Notes: a model not told the origin generated them from the letters alone. A DNA stretch of 34,840 bases from Rhodovulum steppense (GCF_004339675.1 NZ_SLVM01000033.1:1-34840); one strand, 5' to 3'; shown: positions 24,750 through 33,693, counted from the first letter of the stretch. Translations and numbers: made by a program.

Positions 24750-25247
24750 CATCCGCCCGCCGATCTCGGCCGCGACGATCCGGGCCTCGTCAGTGCCGAA
24801 CTGGGTCTGGACGAAGATCACGCGGATATTCTCGGCGCGGGCGGACTCGATGGTGGCGGCGAACATCTTCGGACCCGGCTCCATCCCCTGTTTCTCGATC
24901 GCGATCTGGCGCAGGTCATAAGAACCGGCCAGATAACCGAAGGCAGGGTGGAACACGAGGAAGGCCTTGCCGACGTTCGGACCGTGGCCGCTGATCGCCC
25001 TTGTATCGACAACGTCGGTCATCCTCGGAACCGGCATGTCGGGGCGCGCCGCCCGGACCTGCGGTATCCAGTTGCGATCATGCGGAATGCCTTTCGCGAC
25101 ATGATCGCCGCCGATCACCTCGGCCATAGCCGTCAACGACGAGATACTGACAACGACTTACAGGTCAGGCTCACCCGCACGCAACGGGCTGGTCGGCATC
25201 AACGCCGGAACGGGGATCAACAGGGAGCGTAGGGGGAACGGTTTCAT
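24750..25247 (-). pseudogene. Broken ZnuA-like zinc-binding lipocalin-unrelated periplasmic protein gene
   Basis: Reading from an ATG at 25247, a signal peptide (MKPFPLRSLLIPVPALM...) is followed after 29 codons by an in-frame TAA (25160-25158). The same frame then continues with VVVSISSLTAMAEVIGGDHV, the start of a mature ZnuA/AztC-like (cluster A-I) zinc-binding protein, and later VGKAFLVFHPAFGYLAGSYDLRQIAIEKQGMEPGPK and IRVIFVQTQFGTDEARIVAAEIGG, the ZnuA C-terminal lobe. Much of the middle, including the central metal-ligand region, is absent, and similarity stops near 24750. So there is a stop, an internal deletion and a truncated end. It lies 12 bp after the stop of the TonB receptor at 25259-27250, so the two once formed an operon. 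No permease or ATPase gene follows. Confidence 0.82.
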
Positions 25248-25258
25248 GGCATGCTCCC

Positions 25259-27250
25259 CTAGAAGCGGATGGTGGCCCCTGCCCAAAGGCTGCGGCCGGG
25301 GGCGGTGGGGTTGATCTTGAAGGGATCGTCGATGTCCATGCGCTCGATCAACTGGATGTAGTCCTTGTCGAACACGTTCGCGACGCCGAGGCTGAGGATG
25401 GTGTTGGGCCTTGGCGACCAGTTTGCGGCAAGATCCAGTGACCCGTAGCCTGCCGCCAGCGCCCCGCCGCGGCCATCGCCGTCGGCACCCGACCCAGTTA
25501 CGAAATCGTTGTCGAGCCGGGACTGTTTCGCCACCAGATGCCAGGTGCCCTCGACCGAGATCGTCTTGCCTTTCCAGCCCAGTTTCAGTGCGGCCTCGGC
25601 GGGGGGGATCTGGGCGATGGGACGGTTGTCGGTGGTGTTCTCGCCATGGGTCAGCCAGACTTCGGCACCCGCCCAGACGCCATTGTCCCAGCGATAGGTC
25701 GCCTTGGCCTCCAGCCCGGCGATGAAGGCATCCACGTTACGGTAGATGTTCACATTGTCGGCGCGGGTCACCCCTGCCTGGCCGCGGGCGCGGTCCCACA
25801 GGATGAAATCTTCGACCCAGTCGGCATAGGCCCGACCTGCCAGCGTCCAGGGACCCCGGCTTGTATTCCCGCCAACCTCCAGCATGGCGTGGCGCTCGGG
25901 ATCAAGATCGGGATTGCCGATCCAGGTGCTGAAGATCTGCGGCGCCGTGGCGGGGGTGAAGGAGGTAAGATAGCGCTCGCGCGGATCTGCAGTGCGGGGC
26001 GTGTAGGTCAGCCCCGCGAAGAGCTGGCCCTGCTGCCCGTTGAAATCCCGCTCGAACCGCAGTCCGGCGCCAAGATTGGTCTCGCTTTTCCTGCCTTCGC
26101 CGCCATAGCCATATGTGGCGGCGAACATCTGCCGGGGCGTGGGCGTTGCCCCGCCGCCGGTCAGCATACCGCTGCGGTCGATATCGCCGAGGCGCGCATC
26201 GACATGGTCCAGCCTGAGGCCCGTCTTCAGTCGGCTTTCGGGCGCCAGCGTCCATGTGCCCTCCGCCGTCAACGCTGTGCTGGCGACCCTGGCATCGGCG
26301 TAGTTCGGCGATTGCGGCGTCAGCGCCGGTCCCTGATAGCGTGTGCCATCCCTCTGATCGGACGCGTATTCGATTCCCAGGGTCCATATGAACCCGGCAC
26401 CGCCCCCGTCGATCACAGCCAGCACATCGACGGTTTCGCGGTCAAGCCGAACCTCGCTTCGGGTTGGGGGCGGCCCGCGAAAGCTGAAGTTGTCGTTGAT
26501 GCGGTCGATCCGGTTGAAACGGCCTTCGACGCGCAGTCGCGTTGCACCGCTGCCATCAAGAACGTATGTGCCCGCGAGATCATAGCCCTCGACGTCGAAG
26601 CGGCGGGTATCGGCGCCTGTTGCGTTGCCCTGGAACAGGATCCTGTCACGCTCCAGCCGCCGCGCATCGAAACTCAGGAACGAGCCGTTCCGTCCGACAA
26701 GACCCGCGCCCAGGCTGTAGGACAGCCGCTCGCGATCGCTGCGCACCAGGGGGCCTTCGGGCGCTCGATAGGCCCCGACATCCTCGGAATAGATCGTGCC
26801 GCGTGCAAAGAAGCGGTCACCGCGGGTCGAGAATTGCAACACGGCCTCGGTGCGTTCGCAGGCCTTGCTGTAGCCTAGGCCGATGAGACCGTGCCGACCG
26901 GGCTGCGGCAGTCCGCTGCCGCCGGGACCGGCGGGTAACAGCGTGCCCCTCGGGCCGCCGCGCCAGTTGGCACAAAGCGGCAGGTCGGGGCGGGGCAGGT
27001 TGCGCCCGTCCTGTCCGCCCGCGGGATCGTAGATTGCGCGCGTTTGCCGCGTTTGCGGCTTTTGGTCCTTGCCCGGTCTGGCGCCGCGCGTGACGATATC
27101 CAGCGTTCTTCCGTCAGTGCCGACCCCGGCGATCGAGGAAGGCGCAACCGCCGCACCATTGTCCCCGGCCCGCACATGGCCGGGGGCGCCGAGCGCAAAA
27201 GCTGCGACGGTCATGGTCAGGAGGGTATGTGAATTCGAACAGGTGGGCAT
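25259..27250 (-). CDS. OprC-like TonB-dependent barrel apparently lacking a plug domain
   Basis: 663 residues from ATG 27250, chosen for the GGGGGAT site and signal peptide (MPTCSNSHTLLTMTVAAFALGAPGHVRAG); an ATG four codons earlier is possible. From about residue 130 it has OprC-type barrel features: FSTRGDRFFARGTIYS, RFNRIDRINDNFSFR, IGNPDLDPERHAMLEVGG, ANVFDKDY and a C-terminal Phe (GATIRF). Residues about 35-130, where the TonB box and plug should be, are Gly/Pro/Arg-rich and contain none of the usual plug motifs (RG..., VLYGPG, DPPT). No plug appears in other frames either. Without a plug the protein would be an ungated pore or inactive. The downstream broken ZnuA-like gene suggests an old zinc or copper uptake pair now decaying. 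Confidence 0.72.
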   Translation of the reverse strand: MPTCSNSHTLLTMTVAAFALGAPGHVRAGDNGAAVAPSSIAGVGTDGRTLDIVTRGARPGKDQKPQTRQTRAIYDPAGGQDGRNLPRPDLPLCANWRGGPRGTLLPAGPGGSGLPQPGRHGLIGLGYSKACERTEAVLQFSTRGDRFFARGTIYSEDVGAYRAPEGPLVRSDRERLSYSLGAGLVGRNGSFLSFDARRLERDRILFQGNATGADTRRFDVEGYDLAGTYVLDGSGATRLRVEGRFNRIDRINDNFSFRGPPPTRSEVRLDRETVDVLAVIDGGGAGFIWTLGIEYASDQRDGTRYQGPALTPQSPNYADARVASTALTAEGTWTLAPESRLKTGLRLDHVDARLGDIDRSGMLTGGGATPTPRQMFAATYGYGGEGRKSETNLGAGLRFERDFNGQQGQLFAGLTYTPRTADPRERYLTSFTPATAPQIFSTWIGNPDLDPERHAMLEVGGNTSRGPWTLAGRAYADWVEDFILWDRARGQAGVTRADNVNIYRNVDAFIAGLEAKATYRWDNGVWAGAEVWLTHGENTTDNRPIAQIPPAEAALKLGWKGKTISVEGTWHLVAKQSRLDNDFVTGSGADGDGRGGALAAGYGSLDLAANWSPRPNTILSLGVANVFDKDYIQLIERMDIDDPFKINPTAPGRSLWAGATIRF

Positions 27251-27376
27251 GATCCCCCGCATCGGTCGCGGTTGGCTACCGTTTCCGGTTCAATGGAAAT
27301 GGCTGGACACGAAGGGCGTCTGGCTGGGTGACGTCTCAGACCTGTGCGCCGGAGCCATGGCCCCCTGCATGCCCCC

Positions 27377-27405
27377 ATTCATCGAAAGTCATATGATAGA
27401 GTCAA
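27377..27405 (-). promoter_or_regulatory. Candidate promoter for the plug-less receptor gene
   Basis: In the gap 27251-27451, TTGACT (27405-27400) is followed after 17 bases by ATGAAT (27382-27377) on the minus strand, in the only AT-rich patch. The -10 match is poor. A TCATATGA palindrome lies inside the spacer. No Zur-type box was found here. Confidence 0.2.
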
Positions 27406-27451
27406 GTGTCGGCTCCCGCCGGGTCGAGGTTCCTGCCACACCGATGCAACC

Positions 27452-27745
27452 CTACCGGACGATGGTACCTGCGGGGTAGGACGCGCCCCAGACGGTGGCT
27501 GCATCGCGCCTGATCTTCTGGACTTCAATGCGGTCGAGTTCGGCCAGCGCCTGCATGCGGTCGCCGGTGGCGGCCAGCGCGCGGGCGAAGGCGCGGCGTG
27601 CCGAGAGCGGGCTCCAGGGCCGCGCGGCCTGGGCGAGCCAGGCGCGCAGTTCCCGGGGCAGGCGGTCGTAGTCGCGCATCGGATCGGTACTGCTGCGGCG
27701 CAGCTTCAGCGCACTCGCCCCGCGGTTCGATGCACGCCCGCTCAT
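27452..27745 (-). CDS. DUF6525 family small protein
   Basis: 97 residues, cytoplasmic and basic. The pattern [37 protein letters not shown] followed by a predicted helix ending [12 protein letters not shown] is characteristic of DUF6525 proteins common in Rhodobacterales. Function unknown. Its ATG overlaps the stop of the GTPase gene (ATGA), so it is the third gene of the Zur-box operon and may take part in the zinc-starvation response. Confidence 0.75.
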   Translation of the reverse strand: MSGRASNRGASALKLRRSSTDPMRDYDRLPRELRAWLAQAARPWSPLSARRAFARALAATGDRMQALAELDRIEVQKIRRDAATVWGASYPAGTIVR

Positions 27746-28956
27746 TCGGCCGGTTCCACCGCGCGGCCCCATTGCGGGAACGGATCGGGCAACCGTGCCC
27801 AGCGGTCGGGCTCGAACCGGGTTTCGGGCACCAGGCAGCGGTCCAGCATCGACGTGATCCGGTCGCGGTTCATCGTGCCCAGCGTGCCAATGAACACCAT
27901 CTCCTGCCGCCGGTCGCCGAACTCGCCCGCGACCCGCTCTGCCATGCGCTCGCGCGCTTCGGGCGGCCAGTGCTTTTCGGGGACTGCGGCCCACCACAGG
28001 CCCAACCCCCGGACCTCGACCGCCGATCCGGCCAGCGAGAATTCGCCTGCCCAATGCGGCCTTGTCGCGATCCAGAAATGCCCCTTGGCGCGGATCACGC
28101 CGGGCAGCGGCGTGTCGAAGAACTCGGCCAGCCGCACCGGATCGAAGGGCCGTTCGGCGCGATAGACGAAACTGGTGATGCCGTATTCCGCATCCTCGGG
28201 GACATGGTCGGCAAAGCCGTAAAGCTCTTGCACCCAGGTCGGGTGACGATGCGCGGCTTCGAAGCTGAACCTGCCCGTGCCGATGATCTCGGCCGCGTCG
28301 ACCCGGCCACGATCGGTCTCGATGATCTTCGCATCCGCGTTCAGCGCGCGCAGGATCGCGCGGGCGGCGGCCAGATCTTCGGGTCTGGCCGAGGACACCT
28401 TGTTCAGCACGATCACATCGGCGAACTCGATCTGCTCGGTCAGCAGGGTGACTAGGCTGCGCTCGTCCTCGGGGCCAAGCTCTTCGCCGCGATCCTTCAG
28501 GAAATCCTGGCTGGAATAGTCCCGCAACAGGTGCGCGGCATCGACCACGGTGACCATCGTGTCAAGCTCTGCGATGTCCGACAGAGACCGCCCCTCATCG
28601 TCGCGGAACTCGAATGTGGCGGCCACGGGCAGCGGTTCGGAAACGCCGGTGGATTCGATCAGCAGGTAGTCGAACCGGCCCTCCTCGGCCAGCCGCCGCA
28701 CCTCGACCAGCAGGTCGTCGCGCAACGTGCAGCAGATGCAGCCGTTCGACATCTCGACCAGCTTTTCCTCGCCGCGGGACAGTTCGCTGCCCGCCCGCAC
28801 AAGGTCGGCGTCGATATTGACCTCGGACATGTCGTTGACGATCACCGCGACCCGGCGGCCGTCGCGATTGTTCAGAACATGGTTCAACAGGGTCGTCTTT
28901 CCGGCGCCCAGAAATCCGGACAGCACCGTGACGGGGAGTTTCGCGCGGGCCGTCAT
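27742..28956 (-). CDS. COG0523 GTPase, ZigA-type zinc metallochaperone
   Basis: 404 residues. G1 loop GFLGAGKTT (about 13-21), metal-binding CICC motif in [21 protein letters not shown], and NKVS in place of NKxD, all typical of the COG0523/CobW family; the C-terminal CobW_C domain carries FWIATRP and [13 protein letters not shown]. The zinc-starvation ZigA/YciC subgroup delivers zinc to client enzymes. The zinc reading is preferred over cobalt because the operon starts at a Zur-like palindrome and includes a His-rich protein. Its ATG overlaps the stop of the His-rich gene and its stop overlaps the DUF6525 start. It is not next to the cob genes. Confidence 0.9.
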   Translation of the reverse strand: MTARAKLPVTVLSGFLGAGKTTLLNHVLNNRDGRRVAVIVNDMSEVNIDADLVRAGSELSRGEEKLVEMSNGCICCTLRDDLLVEVRRLAEEGRFDYLLIESTGVSEPLPVAATFEFRDDEGRSLSDIAELDTMVTVVDAAHLLRDYSSQDFLKDRGEELGPEDERSLVTLLTEQIEFADVIVLNKVSSARPEDLAAARAILRALNADAKIIETDRGRVDAAEIIGTGRFSFEAAHRHPTWVQELYGFADHVPEDAEYGITSFVYRAERPFDPVRLAEFFDTPLPGVIRAKGHFWIATRPHWAGEFSLAGSAVEVRGLGLWWAAVPEKHWPPEARERMAERVAGEFGDRRQEMVFIGTLGTMNRDRITSMLDRCLVPETRFEPDRWARLPDPFPQWGRAVEPAE

Positions 28957-29285
28957 TTGCCCGCGCCCGCGTCCAGGTGCACCGCAAGCGCCGCGATCGC
29001 CGCCATCACCCCGGCATGGTGTTCGGCACCATGCGCATGGTCATGGGCCAGCCGGGCATGGTCGCCCGCTTCCACGGCCGCGGCATGCGCCGTGCCATGG
29101 GCGATCTGTTCCTCGTGCCGGGCGATCTCGGCCTGATGCGCCACAATGCACGCCTCGTGCAGCATCAGCGCCGCCTCGGCCCGTCTGAGCGTGGCCAGCG
29201 CCTCGAGATGCTGCTGGCGCCAGCGGAAATGATCCTGCTCCTGGCTCAGATGCTGGGCATGCATGGTCTCGTCATCCTGGGTCAT
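28953..29285 (-). CDS. Small histidine-rich putative zinc-binding protein
   Basis: 110 residues from ATG 29285 (AGGAAG ribosome site); the frame extends 16 codons upstream without reason to use them. It holds 16 His, with a dense cluster near the C-terminus ([16 protein letters not shown]), inside a predicted Ala/Glu-rich helical protein ([35 protein letters not shown]). No signal peptide, so it acts in the cytoplasm. No named family recognised. First gene of the operon with ZigA and DUF6525; its stop overlaps the ZigA start. It starts about 60 bp from the Zur-like box. A role in holding or passing zinc to ZigA is inferred. Confidence 0.75.
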   Translation of the reverse strand: MTQDDETMHAQHLSQEQDHFRWRQQHLEALATLRRAEAALMLHEACIVAHQAEIARHEEQIAHGTAHAAAVEAGDHARLAHDHAHGAEHHAGVMAAIAALAVHLDAGAGK

Positions 29286-29345
29286 GTCGGTCTTCCTCGC
29301 TCCGTTATGCGTGGCGAGTCGGCACCCACCCACGCAAATCTAAAA

Positions 29346-29364
29346 TATGTTATAATATAACTAT
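29346..29364. promoter_or_regulatory. Zur-like operator with divergent promoters
   Basis: GTTATA-A-TATAAC (29349-29361) is a perfect 13-bp palindrome identical in form to the alphaproteobacterial Zur box. It sits in an AT-rich patch of a GC-rich window between the His-rich/ZigA operon and a TonB receptor gene. On the plus strand it contains an extended -10 (TG-T-TATAAT, 29348-29356); on the minus strand TTGCAT (29374-29369) precedes TAACAT by 16 bases. Zinc-loaded Zur bound here would block both directions. The receptor mRNA would have a leader of about 250 bases (29365-29618), in which I see no gene. Confidence 0.82.
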
Positions 29365-29618
29365 CCGTATGCAAGTGGTCTCGGAATCTTGCTCAAGCAC
29401 GCGCCGAAGACCGGCGTGCAAACACGTTCCACCGCGTCACGGATCACCTGCCCGTGGCAATCCATGCATCTTGACTCTTTTTATCGAGAATTTTAGGGCA
29501 GACCTACCGTTATCGGGTGGTTCCGTTCCCGAACAAGCGGCTCCTCGCCAGCTCCTTGCCAGCCTTGCGATTCAGATCGGCGCCCTGAAGATACGGGCGC
29601 ATAAGGGGTGGTGTGAGA

Positions 29619-32222
29619 ATGATCCATGAAAATACCCGTTCCGCCCTGATGGCGGGAACGGCGGTGGGGGTGTTGTGGGCAAGCCTGCCCGCGACGGCGC
29701 TGGCCGAAGAGAGGCTGCCGCTGGGCACGGTGCTGCTGCCAGGCGGCAGCGAGACCACGACACTTGACCAGGGCAAGACCGTGCTGGGCAACGAGTCGAT
29801 GGCGATCCGAAGCGACGGATCAGGCGATGCCAACACCGCGCTGACCAGCCTGCCGAACGTGCAGTATCGCGACGATACCGACGCCGATGCGGGTCAGAAC
29901 GGCGACGACATCCTGAACCTAAAGCCGCTCGAGCTGTCGATCTCCGGGGGGCGGGTGTTCGAGAACAACTTCATCCTCGACGGGGTGGGGATCAACTCGC
30001 TGGCCGGCAACGAGAATCCGAACACCACCACCGACCTGTCCCGGCAGACCGGCAATCCGGGCAGCTATACCTTCTACGGGTTGCATTCGCAGACCCAGTT
30101 CGTGCCCTCGGCGATGGTTGACAGCTTCGAGGTCCGGGATTCCGACATCCCGGCCGAATTCGGCGGGTTCCAGGGCGGTGTCGTCGATTACCGGCTGACC
30201 GAACCTTCAACCGAGCGTGCCTCGGGCAAGGTGACCTTCGATTACCACAGCGATGCGATGGTCGATTACAAGCTGGGCACCGAGGACGGCGACAACCCCT
30301 TCGACGTGCCCAAGCCCGAGTTCACCAACCTGCAATATTCCGCTGAGGTCAACCAGCCGCTGGGCGGGCGAACCGCGGTGATCCTGGGCTTTGGTCGCCG
30401 CTGGGCGGAATCGACCAAGGCAATGGACCCGCAATACCGCTCGGGCAAGGCCGAGAATGACAGCCGCAGCGATTTCTGGCGGCTGCGGCTGGCGCATGAC
30501 CTGGAGGGCGGTGGCAAGATCAGCTTCGGCGGCATGCTGACCGATTACAGCCAGGGGTGGGACTCGAACTATATCGAGGATTACCACATGGATGTGGAGA
30601 CGCGCGGCCTGTCGCTGGACGCCAGGTATGAAAACGAATGGGACGCGCTTGAGATCGGTGGGCTGGGGCTGTCGAATGTCAAGCTGACGCTGCGGGCGAT
30701 CCACCAGGACAACAGTGCCGAGAACGTCAACCGCGAGTCCGAGTTCTACAGCTGGTACGGCGCCTATTTCAGCACGCTGCGCGGCGTCTCGTACACCACC
30801 GATGCCTTCGACGCCTGGTGCGACGCGCCCGACGCGGCACGCGAGCCCGAGGACTATGTCGCCTGTCTGCGGGGCGGCTATGGCAGCAAGAGCTATGACG
30901 ACACGCGCGACCGCATCGAGGCGAAGCTGGAGGGCGATGTCTGGCGCGGCAGCTTCACGCTGGGCGCGGCGCTGGAACGGGTCGAGGCCGGGCGCAGCGG
31001 GTCGGGCTTCACCTCCTACACGGCCAGCGTCTATCCCGGCACCTTCGGCAGTTTCACCTGCCCGGCGGACGATCCCGCCTGCATCGAGGACCAGTACCTG
31101 CGGATCCGGATCACCCAGGATCCCTATGACGTGGCGGTGGATGCGAAGAAGACCGAGGCCTATTTCGACCTGGACCAGAGTTGGGGCGATTTCGGCCTGC
31201 GCGGCGGCCTACGGATCGAGCGGAACGACGTTCTGAAGAACACCGACATCGCCCCGCGGCTGTCGGCAAGCTGGACCCCGACCCCGGATTTCGCGCTGAC
31301 GCTGGGCGCCAACCGCTATTACAGCGGCAGCTACCTGAGCTATGCGATCCATGGCGTGGTGCCGCGCGGCGTGAACCAGTCGCGCAGCCATGATGCCGCG
31401 ACCGGCGTGGTTGGCGACTGGGGTGCGCCGATCAACCTGAACGCCTTTTCCTACACCCAGGGCGGGCTGAGGACGCCCTATGTCGACGAAGGCTCGTTGG
31501 CGATGCTCTATCGCGATGTCTGGACAGGGGGCACCTGGCGGCTGAAATTCATCGACCGGCAGGGCAAGGACCAGTTTGCCCGCTCGCAGGACAGCACCAG
31601 CCTGGTGAACCGGCTGACCAATGACGGGACGAACGAATACCGCTCGGTCTCCCTTGAGTATCAAAAGGCATGGGAGGTGGGTCAAGGCCGCGCTCTGGAC
31701 GATGTCAGCCTTTATGTCTCGGGCGTCTGGTCCAAGCGCCGCAGCTCAAACGACAGCTATTTCGGCGAACTGGGCGATGACGGCACCGACGAGTTCATCT
31801 GGTATGACAACCGCTCCTATACGCGCGGCGAGTTCTACGAGGTGACGGGCAATCGCGATATCCCGGTGCGCGCCACGGTCGAACTGGCCAGTTCCTGGCA
31901 GCAGGAGCGGTTCAGGCTGGGGATCGGCGCGGATATCTCCTTCGGCTATACCGCGGCGATCGACACCGGCACCAACGGCACCTTCGTCAACCCCGATTAC
32001 GGCAGCCGGCCTCACGACATCTACGAGGACTTCAACTTCGATGCGGCGGTTTCGACCTTCCTGTCGGGCAGGCTGCGGCTGGCCAGGCTGCAAGGGGGCG
32101 ATCTCGATCTGAACGTCAAGGTCTCGAACCTGTTCAACGATCTCGGCAACCGGACTGCCACTTCCAGGAACCCCTGGATGCCCGGTCGCGCGATCCATGT
32201 CGGCACCAGCTATACCTGGTAG
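29619..32222 (+). CDS. TonB-dependent receptor, probable zinc/zincophore uptake
   Basis: 867 residues from ATG 29619; a GTG at 29613 is equally well placed after the AAGGGG ribosome site. Signal peptide with cleavage near PATALAEE. The plug (about residues 60-190) shows ALTSLPNVQYRDD, LELSISGGRVFENNFILDGVGINS, FVPSAMVDSFEVRDSDIPAEFGGFQGGVVDYRL. The barrel is large, with long loops holding Cys residues (WCDAPDA, FTCPADDPACIED), and ends in the barrel-closing strand HVGTSYTW, with Trp not Phe last. It shares no close motif with the other receptors here. The divergent Zur-like promoter suggests import of zinc or a zinc chelate under starvation. No inner-membrane partner is adjacent. Confidence 0.85.
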   Translation: MIHENTRSALMAGTAVGVLWASLPATALAEERLPLGTVLLPGGSETTTLDQGKTVLGNESMAIRSDGSGDANTALTSLPNVQYRDDTDADAGQNGDDILNLKPLELSISGGRVFENNFILDGVGINSLAGNENPNTTTDLSRQTGNPGSYTFYGLHSQTQFVPSAMVDSFEVRDSDIPAEFGGFQGGVVDYRLTEPSTERASGKVTFDYHSDAMVDYKLGTEDGDNPFDVPKPEFTNLQYSAEVNQPLGGRTAVILGFGRRWAESTKAMDPQYRSGKAENDSRSDFWRLRLAHDLEGGGKISFGGMLTDYSQGWDSNYIEDYHMDVETRGLSLDARYENEWDALEIGGLGLSNVKLTLRAIHQDNSAENVNRESEFYSWYGAYFSTLRGVSYTTDAFDAWCDAPDAAREPEDYVACLRGGYGSKSYDDTRDRIEAKLEGDVWRGSFTLGAALERVEAGRSGSGFTSYTASVYPGTFGSFTCPADDPACIEDQYLRIRITQDPYDVAVDAKKTEAYFDLDQSWGDFGLRGGLRIERNDVLKNTDIAPRLSASWTPTPDFALTLGANRYYSGSYLSYAIHGVVPRGVNQSRSHDAATGVVGDWGAPINLNAFSYTQGGLRTPYVDEGSLAMLYRDVWTGGTWRLKFIDRQGKDQFARSQDSTSLVNRLTNDGTNEYRSVSLEYQKAWEVGQGRALDDVSLYVSGVWSKRRSSNDSYFGELGDDGTDEFIWYDNRSYTRGEFYEVTGNRDIPVRATVELASSWQQERFRLGIGADISFGYTAAIDTGTNGTFVNPDYGSRPHDIYEDFNFDAAVSTFLSGRLRLARLQGGDLDLNVKVSNLFNDLGNRTATSRNPWMPGRAIHVGTSYTW

Positions 32223-32386
32223 GACGGCGGTTGCGGGCAGGCGGCTGGCACGCAATGCCGGTTCGCCGCGCCACCGCCTGTAAACGCCAATCGTCACGAA
32301 AGAAGGTTGGACCGGACCCTTGGTCGACCCGATTCCCGAAACGGGGCCGGTGCCGAGCGCTGTGCAGAACTGCGCGACTGCCGGTC
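32223..32386. terminator. Convergent intergenic region with weak hairpins
   Basis: 164 bp between convergent genes. CAGGCGG (32238-32244) can pair with CCGCCTG (32274-32280), and a short CCCG-AAA-CGGG hairpin lies near 32335-32345. No T-tract follows either, so termination is inferred from position. Confidence 0.3.
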
Positions 32387-33040
32387 CTATCCCAGATTCA
32401 TCTGCGGCACATCTTCGGGGACGATCAGGGCGGCTTCGGTCGCGGCGCTTATGTCCTCGACGCTGACCCCCGGCCCGCATTCGCGCAGCACCAGCCCCCT
32501 GACGGTCGGTTCGATCACCGCCATCTCGGTGACGATCAGGCTGACCCGGCGCGCGGCCGTCAGCGGCAGGGTGCATTCCGGAACGATCTTGGACGCGCCC
32601 CTGGCGCTGTGCAGCATCGCCACGATCACCCGTCTTGCCCCGGCAACAAGGTCCATCGCACCTCCCATGCCCGGTACCATCTGACCCGGCACCATCCAGT
32701 TGGCCAGATATCCCCTCTCATCCACCTGCAACCCGCCCAGCACGGTCATGTCCAGATGCCCGCCGCGGATCAAGCCGAAACTCATCGCGCTGTCGATCGA
32801 GGCGGCCCCTGGCACCGCGCTGACGAAACCGCCCCCTGCATCGGTCAGGTCGCGCTCTTCCATCCCCTCGGGGGGGCGGGCACCAAGTCCGATGACACCA
32901 TTCTCTGCCTGAAAGAAGACATGACGATCCGAAGGGACGAAATTCGCAACCATCGACGGCAGGCCGATCCCGAGGTTGACCAGCATGCCCGGGCGCACCT
33001 CCTGCGCGACGCGCCGGGCGATGATTTCCTTCGCGTCCAT
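32387..33040 (-). CDS. CoA-transferase subunit B (AtoA-like)
   Basis: 217 residues, a normal length. It matches AtoA-type beta subunits: VNLGIGLPSMVANFVP, the catalytic Glu in FQAENGVIGLG, DSAMSFGLIRGGHLDMTVLGGLQVDERGYLANWMVPG and GMGGAMDLVAGARRVIVAM. With AtoD it moves CoA between acetyl- or acetoacetyl-CoA and acids. Start ATG at 33040 shares one base with the AtoD stop (TGATG), so the two are coupled. The frame is open far upstream but those residues are shadow of atoD. Confidence 0.92.
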   Translation of the reverse strand: MDAKEIIARRVAQEVRPGMLVNLGIGLPSMVANFVPSDRHVFFQAENGVIGLGARPPEGMEERDLTDAGGGFVSAVPGAASIDSAMSFGLIRGGHLDMTVLGGLQVDERGYLANWMVPGQMVPGMGGAMDLVAGARRVIVAMLHSARGASKIVPECTLPLTAARRVSLIVTEMAVIEPTVRGLVLRECGPGVSVEDISAATEAALIVPEDVPQMNLG

Positions 33041-33693
33041 CAGCGTGCCCTTTCCAGGATGTAGTCGACCAGAACCCCCGGCGTCTTGACCGCATCGGGC
33101 GGGATCACGCCCACCGGCATGATGTGATGCGGCTCGGCGATCACCGTATCGGCGGCCAGCGCCATGACCGGGTTGAAGTTGTGCGCCGTCAGGCTGTATT
33201 CCAGATTGCCGACATAATCGGACTGGCGCGCATCGAGCAGCGCGAAATCCCCGCGGATCGGTTTTTCCAGCAGGAACCGGCGCCCGTCGATCTCCAGCAC
33301 CTGCTTGCCTTCCTCGACCAGCGTGCCGATGCCGGTCGGGGTCAGCACCCCGCCAAGCCCCACGCCGCCCGCGCGTATGCGCTCGACCAGCGTGCCCTGG
33401 GGGACCAGTTCGACCTGCATCTCGCCCGCAAGCATCTTTTTCTGCGCCACCGGGTTCAGCCCGATATGGCTGACGATGGCCCGCGCCACGAGACCGGCAT
33501 CGATCAGCTTGCCCACACCCTCGCCGGGGCGGCAGGTGTCGTTGTTGACCAGGGTCAGGCCGCCCACGCCGCGCGCCACGATGGCGTCGATCAGCCGATG
33601 GGGCGAGCCCACCCCCATGAAGCCCCCGATCAGAAGGACCGCGCCTTCGGGGATCATCTCGGCCGCTTCCTCTGGTTTGATCGCTCGTTTCAC
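33040..33693 (-). CDS. CoA-transferase subunit A (AtoD-like)
   Basis: 217 residues from a GTG start at 33693, which overlaps the ackA stop (GTGA). AtoD features: GGFMGVGSPHRLIDAIVARG, NDTCRPGEGVGKLI, SHIGLNPVAQKKMLAGEM, LVPQGTLVERIRAGGVGLGG and TPTGIGTLVEEGKQ, NFNPVMALAADTVIAEP. Together with AtoA it makes a family I CoA-transferase. Linkage to acetate kinase suggests acetate is a substrate or product. Confidence 0.92.
   Translation of the reverse strand: MKRAIKPEEAAEMIPEGAVLLIGGFMGVGSPHRLIDAIVARGVGGLTLVNNDTCRPGEGVGKLIDAGLVARAIVSHIGLNPVAQKKMLAGEMQVELVPQGTLVERIRAGGVGLGGVLTPTGIGTLVEEGKQVLEIDGRRFLLEKPIRGDFALLDARQSDYVGNLEYSLTAHNFNPVMALAADTVIAEPHHIMPVGVIPPDAVKTPGVLVDYILERAR

Noticed and set aside
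24333-25136. A 267-codon minus-strand gene
   Set aside because: It joins the ZnuA-like remnant to antisense of the second cobQ; the real remnant starts at 25247, is interrupted by a stop and ends near 24750.
27742-28956. CobW of cobalamin synthesis
   Set aside because: It is not in the B12 operon; the Zur-like box and His-rich partner favour a ZigA-type zinc role.
28977-29360. Met/His-rich plus-strand frame opposite the His-rich gene
   Set aside because: It is the mirror of the minus-strand gene, which has the ribosome site, coupled overlap and promoter.
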